From an uncultured Bacillota bacterium (GTDB lineage: Bacteria > Bacillota > Clostridia > Christensenellales > UBA1242), in assembly GCA_900555365.1 (NCBI GenBank), contig USKO01000036.1, positions 1 to 6,802 of the forward strand: DNA of 6,802 nt, in the 5' to 3' direction. The notes under the pieces are model-generated. The model had not been told where the DNA came from. It saw only the letters and a list, made by a program, of their open reading frames with translations, and did no database searches. Within the stretch, counting starts at the first letter, position 1. Every line of letters begins with the position of its first letter. This document shows positions 1-4,607 of this stretch, piece by piece. The position numbers were made by a program, and so were the translations under genes.

Positions 1-316
1 GAATTAAAAAAAATCTTTAATAGAGATATTGAAATAAATACAAATTTTTACTAATGTATTTAATTTGATTGTTTTACATTTTAATTTTTTCATTGAATAT
101 AAAGTAGATTTTGAAATTCTACTATTTGTTGCAAATTGGCTTAAAGTGATCCTTCTCTCTTTACAAAGTTCTATAATTCGTCTATAGATAAACTCTATAT
201 TTTTAATATGTACATCCTTTTAAACCAATTATAATTTATTAAAATAAAAAAATACTGCTATACTTAGCATTTTATCAAAATAAAAAAAATATTTATTGTC
301 TTTCTCTGTTTTTAAT
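1..316. other. AT-rich intergenic region without a recognisable gene
   Basis: I see no open reading frame with a ribosome binding site on either strand and no tRNA-like or rRNA-like sequence. The stretch is very AT-rich with long A and T runs. Three weak structures can be seen. A 6-bp inverted repeat (AGTAGA at 103-108, TCTACT at 118-123) has a 9-base loop. A 5-bp hairpin (TGCTA at 256-260, TAGCA at 265-269) has a TACT loop and, read on the minus strand, is followed by GTATTTTTTT, so it could be a weak backup terminator. Two near-identical A-rich runs (AAAATAAAAAAATA from 241 and AAAATAAAAAAAATA from 277) flank that hairpin. TATAAT hexamers occur on the plus strand at 172-177 and 230-235, but neither has a convincing -35 box at the right distance. 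Confidence 0.6.
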
Positions 317-346
317 AAAAAAGCTCACCAAAAGGTGAGCTTTTTT
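317..346 (-). terminator. Rho-independent terminator after hpf (probably bidirectional)
   Basis: GCTCACC (323-329) pairs perfectly with GGTGAGC (334-340) around an AAAA loop. An A run (317-322) and a T run (341-347) extend the stem and supply the U tract in either direction. On the minus strand the U tract is TTTTTT followed by ATTAAA; on the plus strand it is TTTTTTT. The hairpin begins only about 8 bases after the hpf stop codon, so it should end hpf and any read-through from clpC. Because it is symmetrical it could also stop transcripts coming from the left. Confidence 0.93.
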
Positions 347-354
347 TATTCATC

Positions 355-891
355 CTAATATACAAGGTCAATAAGACCAAACTTGCCGTCTTTTCTTCTG
401 TAGATAATGTTGATTTTTCCAGTCTCTGCATTTAAGAATACGAAGAAATCATGACCAAGTCTTTCAATGGCAAATCTTGCATCATCTATGAGCATTGGGT
501 CTAGATCAAATGTCTTTCTTTTATAAATTGCTGGAAGTTCTTCAGGCTCTTCTTCCAAAAATTCAAATGGAAGGAAGTTTTCTTGTTTTGAACCTTTAGC
601 TTTTATTTCCTTACGCTTTTCCACATTTCTTACAATCTGTTTTTCGAGTTTTGGAAGTGCATAATCGATGTTGTTATACATATTATCACTTGTCACTTCA
701 CTTCTATAGAGAACTCCTTTGCTAGTTATCGTGATCTCTAGTTTCTCTTGTTTGCCATCTTTTAAGCAAACCACTTTAGCGTTTGCCTCTTTATCAAAAT
801 ATTTTTCAAGTTTCTTGAGTTTCTCGTTTAATATTCTCTCAAGTCTTTGGCTAACTTTATAGCCATTTCTTTCTATGATATCAATTTTCAT
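355..891 (-). CDS. hpf: Long-form ribosome hibernation promoting factor (HPF/RaiA family)
   Basis: This 178-residue protein has the length and two-domain layout of long HPF from Gram-positive bacteria. Family knowledge: the N-terminal domain binds the 30S decoding region and the C-terminal domain dimerises, joining two 70S ribosomes into inactive 100S particles in stationary phase or stress. Residues 1-95 fit the S30AE beta-alpha-beta-beta-beta-alpha fold (MKIDIIERNGYKVSQRLERI at the start, a basic helix around 82-99). An acidic, proline-containing linker spans about 100-120. The C-terminal domain begins at IYKRKTFDLDPM and carries the highly conserved RLGHDFFVF, NAETG and YRRKDGKFGLIDL blocks (about 144-176). 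The start is fixed by AGGAGG at 898-903, six bases before the ATG. The gene follows clpC after 82 bases, seems to have its own promoter, and is closed by a terminator. I see no defects. Confidence 0.95.
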   Translation of the reverse strand: MKIDIIERNGYKVSQRLERILNEKLKKLEKYFDKEANAKVVCLKDGKQEKLEITITSKGVLYRSEVTSDNMYNNIDYALPKLEKQIVRNVEKRKEIKAKGSKQENFLPFEFLEEEPEELPAIYKRKTFDLDPMLIDDARFAIERLGHDFFVFLNAETGKINIIYRRKDGKFGLIDLVY

Positions 892-897
892 ATCCTT

Positions 898-903
898 CCT
901 CCT
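898..903 (-). promoter_or_regulatory. Ribosome binding site of hpf
   Basis: AGGAGG on the minus strand lies six bases before the hpf ATG and is a near-perfect Shine-Dalgarno sequence. If the promoter at 910-938 is used, transcription would start at about this site, giving an unusually short leader of roughly a dozen bases. Confidence 0.85.
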
Positions 904-909
904 AGTATT

Positions 910-938
910 ATTCTATCAAAAACAAATTGTTTTTCCAA
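910..938 (-). promoter_or_regulatory. Candidate sigma-A promoter of hpf with a palindromic spacer
   Basis: On the minus strand, TTGGAA (933-938) and TAGAAT (910-915) are separated by exactly 17 bases, and TGA directly before the -10 box makes it an extended (TGn) -10. The spacer is almost filled by a perfect inverted repeat, AAAAACA (918-924) and TGTTTTT (928-934), with three central bases. It could be an operator, or a weak AT-only hairpin behind clpC. A caution: the start point predicted from this -10 falls at about 903, on the ribosome binding site, so the leader would be only about 12 bases. hpf may also be reached by read-through from clpC. The match is by eye only. Confidence 0.5.
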
Positions 939-973
939 ATGAAAGAAGCATTTTATTTATCTTTTTTGTTAAA

Positions 974-3424
974 TTATTCATTGACAAATGTCAACTTGCC
1001 ATCTTCTTCGTCAATGACAATTTCGCCTTCATTTTTAAGTTTGCCAAGCAAAATTTTCTCTGCTATTTGGTCTTCAATTTCCTGTTGAATGTATCGTTTA
1101 AGTGGTCTTGCGCCATATTCCGCGTTAGATCCTTTTTTAACTACAAATTCAAGCGCGTCTTCAGTGATTTTAAGTGAGAGGTTCTTCTCCTTTAGACGCT
1201 TATTGATATTTGAAATTAAAATCTTAGCGATCTTAACAAGATCCTCTTCGGTAAGAGGCTCAAATATGCAGATGACATCGATACGATTGATAAATTCAGG
1301 TTTAAATTTGTTTTTAAGAGCATCCATATAGATTCTCTTAGAATCAATTTCTTCCTCTTCGTTATCAACAAAACCAAGCTGTTTACGATGCTCTTTAACT
1401 TCTCTTGCACCAAGGTTGCTTGTCATAATGATGATAGTGTTTTTAAAGGAAATAGTTCGTCCCTGCCCGTCTGTCAACCTGCCATCATCAAGTATTTGAA
1501 GAAGAGCGTTTAGAATGTCAGGATGAGCTTTTTCTATTTCATCAAAGAGCACAACTGAATATGGATGACGACGAACTTGTTCGGTGAGCTGTCCTCCTTC
1601 GTCATAACCAACATATCCTGGAGGTGATCCAATGAGCTTTGAAACGCTGTGAGCTTCCATATATTCACTCATGTCGATACGAATGATGTTGTTTTCATCG
1701 TCAAACATTGCTTCTGCTATAGCCTTTGAAAGCTCTGTCTTTCCAACGCCTGTTTGACCCATAAATAAGAATGAGCCAATAGGACGCTTGCTATCTTGCA
1801 AGCCTACTCTTGATCGTCTGATAGCTTTTGCCACCGCATCTACAGCTTCATTTTGTCCTACAACACGCTTATGCAAGATATCTTCAAGATGGATAAGCCT
1901 GTCTTTTTCGCTCTCTGTTATCTTTGTAACAGGGATTCCCGTCCATTTAGCAACAACTTGAGCGATCTCGTTAGCTCCAATGGCATTTATTTTCGACTTT
2001 TCATATTTCTTGTCGAATTTTTCCTCTTTTTTCTTGAGGTCATTTTCTAGATTGATTATTTCTGATTGTAGTTTTGCAGCTTTCTCATAATTACGCTGAA
2101 GGCTTGCCTCATCTCGAGAGGCAGAAAGAGATTTGATCTTATCTTCAAGCGTTCTTATCTCTTGGGGCTTGAGTGTATAGTTGACTTTTGCCTTGCTGCT
2201 TGCCTCATCGATAAGGTCAATCGCTTTGTCTGGAAGACTACGATCTGAGATATATCTGTCAGATAAAACTGCTGCAGCCTCGATTGCTTCATCTGTAATG
2301 GTTATCTTATGGAAAGCCTCATAGCTGTCTTTTAAACCTTTCAAAATTTGAATTGTCTGTTCTACCGATGGAGGATTTACCATTATAGGCTGAAATCTTC
2401 GTTCTAGCGCCTTATCTTTTTCAATGAACTTTCTATATTCATCGGTTGTCGTAGCTCCAATTGTTTGCAGCTCTCCTCTTGCAAGGTAAGGTTTCAACAT
2501 ATCTGCAGGAGAAGTTTCGCCTTTTTCAGAGCCTGCTTGAGCAAGAGTATGAATTTCATCGATAAAAACAATTATATTTTTGCTTTCTATGATGGTTTCG
2601 ATTGCGTCCTTTAATTTCTCTTCCATAGAACCACGATACTTGGTTCCAGCCATAAGGCCGCCTATTTCAAGAGCATAGATCACCTTATCTTTTAAAAGTT
2701 CTGGAACATCACCGGCCACTATCGCCTGTGCAAGTCCCTCAACAACGGCAGTCTTTCCTACGCCCGCCTCACCAATCAAAACTGGGTTGTTTTTAGTCTT
2801 TCGACAAAGGATTTCAACCACTCTTTGAATTTCATCCTCTCTGCCTATGACAGGATCAAGTTTATGCTCTTTGGCTTTTAAGGTTATATCAGTACCCATA
2901 TCAAGCAGTTTTTCTGGCAGCGAGCTGCCGCTTTGTTTATTTTGAGGCTCTTTCTTACTCTCTTCAGAAAAACTATTCCCAGACATCAAGGCCTTTGTTA
3001 CTTTGGCTTTTAGCGATTCAACATCAATGCCATATTGACCTACAAGCAGTCTATATGCAACACTTCCACTGCTTGACAGAAGCGCTAAAAGTAAGTGCTC
3101 TGTTCCAATAAATGAATGGTTCATTTGAAGTGCGATTTGTTGGGCTATTCTAAACAAATCTTTAGTTCTTGGCGTCATCTCCACTTCATTTGTAAACAAA
3201 ATGTTGTCTTCGCTTACATTCTCTTCAAAAAATTCAAAAAGGCTTGGCTCTGTAACGCCTTCTTCTGCCAAAAACTGGCTAGCTAAACAATCTTTGACAC
3301 TGGTAAGACCATACAAAATATGCTCGCTACCAATCAAGTTCGACCCAAATCTCAAAGCGAATTTGCTTGCATTCTTAATGACTTTTTGTATATTATCTGA
3401 ATAAGAAGATGATTGATAATTCAT
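974..3424 (-). CDS. clpC: AAA+ unfoldase ClpC, ATPase subunit of the ClpCP protease
   Basis: This 816-residue protein has the full ClpC layout and usual length. It unfolds substrates with ATP and feeds them to ClpP in the cytoplasm. The N-domain (about 1-145) has two Clp_N repeats; Glu34 (IGSEHIL) and Glu109 (IGTEHLL) match the glutamates linked in B. subtilis ClpC to phosphoarginine binding. NBD1 has Walker A GEAGVGKT (218-225), pore loop KYRG (262-265), Walker B FIDE (287-290) and ERRF (341-344). A coiled-coil M-domain with a UVR-like segment spans about 415-475. NBD2 has Walker A GQTGVGKT (556-563), pore loop GYVGYDEGG (603-611), Walker B LFDE (626-629), FINR finger and GARPLKR sensor 2 (771-777). 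LGF (683-685) fits the ClpP-docking loop, which argues for a protease partner rather than a ClpB-type disaggregase. Departures from consensus: RGSMEEK for the usual RGEFEER, Gln for Pro in the second Walker A, and Tyr446/Gln453 at M-domain contact positions. The gene starts 5 bases after mcsB. Confidence 0.97.
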   Translation of the reverse strand: MNYQSSSYSDNIQKVIKNASKFALRFGSNLIGSEHILYGLTSVKDCLASQFLAEEGVTEPSLFEFFEENVSEDNILFTNEVEMTPRTKDLFRIAQQIALQMNHSFIGTEHLLLALLSSSGSVAYRLLVGQYGIDVESLKAKVTKALMSGNSFSEESKKEPQNKQSGSSLPEKLLDMGTDITLKAKEHKLDPVIGREDEIQRVVEILCRKTKNNPVLIGEAGVGKTAVVEGLAQAIVAGDVPELLKDKVIYALEIGGLMAGTKYRGSMEEKLKDAIETIIESKNIIVFIDEIHTLAQAGSEKGETSPADMLKPYLARGELQTIGATTTDEYRKFIEKDKALERRFQPIMVNPPSVEQTIQILKGLKDSYEAFHKITITDEAIEAAAVLSDRYISDRSLPDKAIDLIDEASSKAKVNYTLKPQEIRTLEDKIKSLSASRDEASLQRNYEKAAKLQSEIINLENDLKKKEEKFDKKYEKSKINAIGANEIAQVVAKWTGIPVTKITESEKDRLIHLEDILHKRVVGQNEAVDAVAKAIRRSRVGLQDSKRPIGSFLFMGQTGVGKTELSKAIAEAMFDDENNIIRIDMSEYMEAHSVSKLIGSPPGYVGYDEGGQLTEQVRRHPYSVVLFDEIEKAHPDILNALLQILDDGRLTDGQGRTISFKNTIIIMTSNLGAREVKEHRKQLGFVDNEEEEIDSKRIYMDALKNKFKPEFINRIDVICIFEPLTEEDLVKIAKILISNINKRLKEKNLSLKITEDALEFVVKKGSNAEYGARPLKRYIQQEIEDQIAEKILLGKLKNEGEIVIDEEDGKLTFVNE

Positions 3425-3429
3425 AATTT

Positions 3430-4437
3430 TTACCTCCTTTGAGCGAGCCCTCTCACTTCGTTAGAAATATACTCCGCACGGAGTCTGTTTTCCTCTTTTT
3501 TATCAGAAAAATTGAATATTTCTTTTAAATTCGCGCTGGCTCCTTCATAAAACAACTTTTGATAACGAGTGTTAGAGGATATGTTTATAAATCCTAGTGC
3601 CTGGCCAAGTTTGACTTTAGATAAAAGTTCGATCATCTCCTCTTCGCCAAGACTAAAACAATTTGTTATTTCGCCGTATGCTCGCAAGCTCAAATCTTTA
3701 TATTTATCATAGTCTTTATCAAGCATTTCCTCTCTAAGGCGCTTTTCTCTTTCACAAATTTGAAAGATGTATTCACTGACTTTATCTATAATTTCATTCT
3801 CATCAAGGCCAAGTGAGCACTGATTTGATATTTGATAAAAGTAGCCCTGCGCCTTTGATCCTTCGCCATATATACCACGAACAGTCAGTCCATTTTCGCC
3901 GCAAGAGTGAATGAGCTGCTCAATTTCATTTGCTATTGCATAGGCTGGCAAAAAAAGCATGACTGAAGCTCTCATGCCTGTACCTAAATTTGAAGGACTT
4001 GCAGTAATAAAACCATATTCATTATCAAAGGCAATTGGAAGACTTTTTATAATCTCATCATCTATCTTTGAAAGCCGTCTATATGGCTTATATAAATTGA
4101 AGCCCTCTTCAAGACATTGTTCTCGTATATGATCCTCTTCATTGATCATAACAATAATCTTTTCATCTTCGCTTATCGCGACAGAAGATATATCCTTGTT
4201 TTCTATCAGCTCTTTGCTAATCAAATGCTTTTCAAAAAGTGCATTACATTCATTTAATGAAAGCTCTTTTAAAGTCAAAAAATTGAACACCTCGAATTTT
4301 TCAAGTGTTTTCATGACAGAGCTTGTGATATAGCTTGCGTCAATATCACTTTGGAGTTTTATAAAGAATTTTAGTCCGTCCACATTTCTTGCAAGGCGAA
4401 TCCTCGAAGAAATTGCAATATTGTCAAATATTTCCAT
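3430..4437 (-). CDS. mcsB: Protein-arginine kinase McsB (phosphagen kinase family), with unusual active-site residue
   Basis: This 335-residue protein is related to creatine and arginine kinases; McsB transfers phosphate from ATP to protein arginines, marking them for ClpCP. Clear family blocks are SSRIRLARN (10-18), NEEDHIR (99-105), PSNLGTGMRASV (148-159), and TVRGIYGEGSKAQG followed by ISNQ (185-206). The two acidic regions used in catalysis, Glu100/101 and Glu192, are present. Oddities: the reactive Cys of the CPTNVGT motif (Cys167 in B. subtilis) is Ser147 here, codon AGT. The C-terminal RDxxRA motif of the phosphoarginine pocket reads ENRLRA (316-321). The N-terminus before SSRIR is only nine residues, clearly shorter than usual, and an in-frame TGA four codons upstream (4447-4449) excludes a longer start. 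No good ribosome binding site precedes the ATG; it overlaps the mcsA-like gene by 14 bases, so translation is probably coupled. Family assignment is firm; retained arginine-kinase activity is not proven. Confidence 0.93.
   Translation of the reverse strand: MEIFDNIAISSRIRLARNVDGLKFFIKLQSDIDASYITSSVMKTLEKFEVFNFLTLKELSLNECNALFEKHLISKELIENKDISSVAISEDEKIIVMINEEDHIREQCLEEGFNLYKPYRRLSKIDDEIIKSLPIAFDNEYGFITASPSNLGTGMRASVMLFLPAYAIANEIEQLIHSCGENGLTVRGIYGEGSKAQGYFYQISNQCSLGLDENEIIDKVSEYIFQICEREKRLREEMLDKDYDKYKDLSLRAYGEITNCFSLGEEEMIELLSKVKLGQALGFINISSNTRYQKLFYEGASANLKEIFNFSDKKEENRLRAEYISNEVRGLAQRR
3432..3440 (-). promoter_or_regulatory. Ribosome binding site of clpC inside the 3' end of mcsB
   Basis: AAAGGAGGT on the minus strand leaves eight bases between GGAGG and the clpC ATG and fixes that start. 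The same bases encode the end of McsB (part of Gln, then Arg-Arg) and run into its TAA stop codon. This arrangement points to translational coupling of kinase and unfoldase, and means the McsB C-terminus is constrained by the clpC start signal. Confidence 0.9.
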
Positions 4438-4597
4438 CGCTTTTACTCACAATTTTGCCTTTATGTTTTTTGTCGCCATAAAGATCCTTCAATGCTTTTT
4501 TCAAGGCCTCTATTTCAAAATAACAATGCTGACAACCTACAAAGCCTGTCTGCAATATCTCGTTATATGAAGTTTGGCAATATGGACATCTATTCAT
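4424..4597 (-). CDS. Minimal McsA-like zinc protein, putative McsB activator (57 residues)
   Basis: The reading frame runs from ATG at 4595-4597 to TGA at 4424-4426. It has CPYC (residues 4-7), then TGFVGCQHCY (17-26), LKDLYGD (36-42) and HKGKI (45-49). This matches, in order, the second zinc-finger block of canonical McsA, where CPKCG, a GxxGC-x2-CY element, a short helix and an HxGKIPKR element occur; four cysteines (4, 7, 22, 25) would bind one zinc ion. Canonical McsA has about 180 residues, with a first zinc finger before this block and a C-terminal UVR coiled coil after it. Both are missing, and no matching sequence lies around the gene because tex ends 10 bases upstream and mcsB begins inside it. 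AAGGAG lies four bases before the ATG. Position before mcsB and motif order support an McsA role. Whether it is a reduced functional adapter or a decayed remnant is open; the intact frame and strong start signal favour function. Confidence 0.85.
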   Translation of the reverse strand: MNRCPYCQTSYNEILQTGFVGCQHCYFEIEALKKALKDLYGDKKHKGKIVSKSDGNI

Positions 4598-4601
4598 CTT
4601 T

Positions 4602-4607
4602 CTCCTT
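4602..4607 (-). promoter_or_regulatory. Ribosome binding site of the mcsA-like gene
   Basis: AAGGAG on the minus strand directly follows the TAA stop of tex and lies four bases before the ATG at 4597. It is the main support for translating this very short gene and for coupling it to tex. Confidence 0.75.

Noticed and set aside
226..240. TATAAT on both strands (ATTATAAT), considered as a promoter for a small RNA ending at the terminator
   Set aside because: No acceptable -35 hexamer lies 16-18 bases away on either strand, and such hexamers are expected by chance in sequence this AT-rich.
273..278. TTGATA on the minus strand as a -35 box for transcription leaving the left edge
   Set aside because: The best -10 at suitable spacing is TATTTT at 18 bases, formed by a T run; too weak to list as a promoter.
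363..378. GGTC-containing inverted pattern that resembles a CtsR operator half-site
   Set aside because: It lies inside the hpf coding sequence and is not the tandem GGTCAAA repeat that CtsR binds.
875..1177. 100-residue plus-strand reading frame opposite the hpf-clpC junction
   Set aside because: It lies antisense to the conserved clpC 3' end and the hpf start, has a hydrophobic low-complexity translation typical of an antisense shadow, and has no ribosome binding site.
1216..1413. 65-residue minus-strand frame inside clpC
   Set aside because: It is a shifted frame of the well-conserved ClpC C-terminal region and shows no family motif.
1754..1761. TTTGACC, a single CtsR-like heptamer
   Set aside because: It is a lone copy within the conserved clpC NBD2 coding region, without the required second copy.
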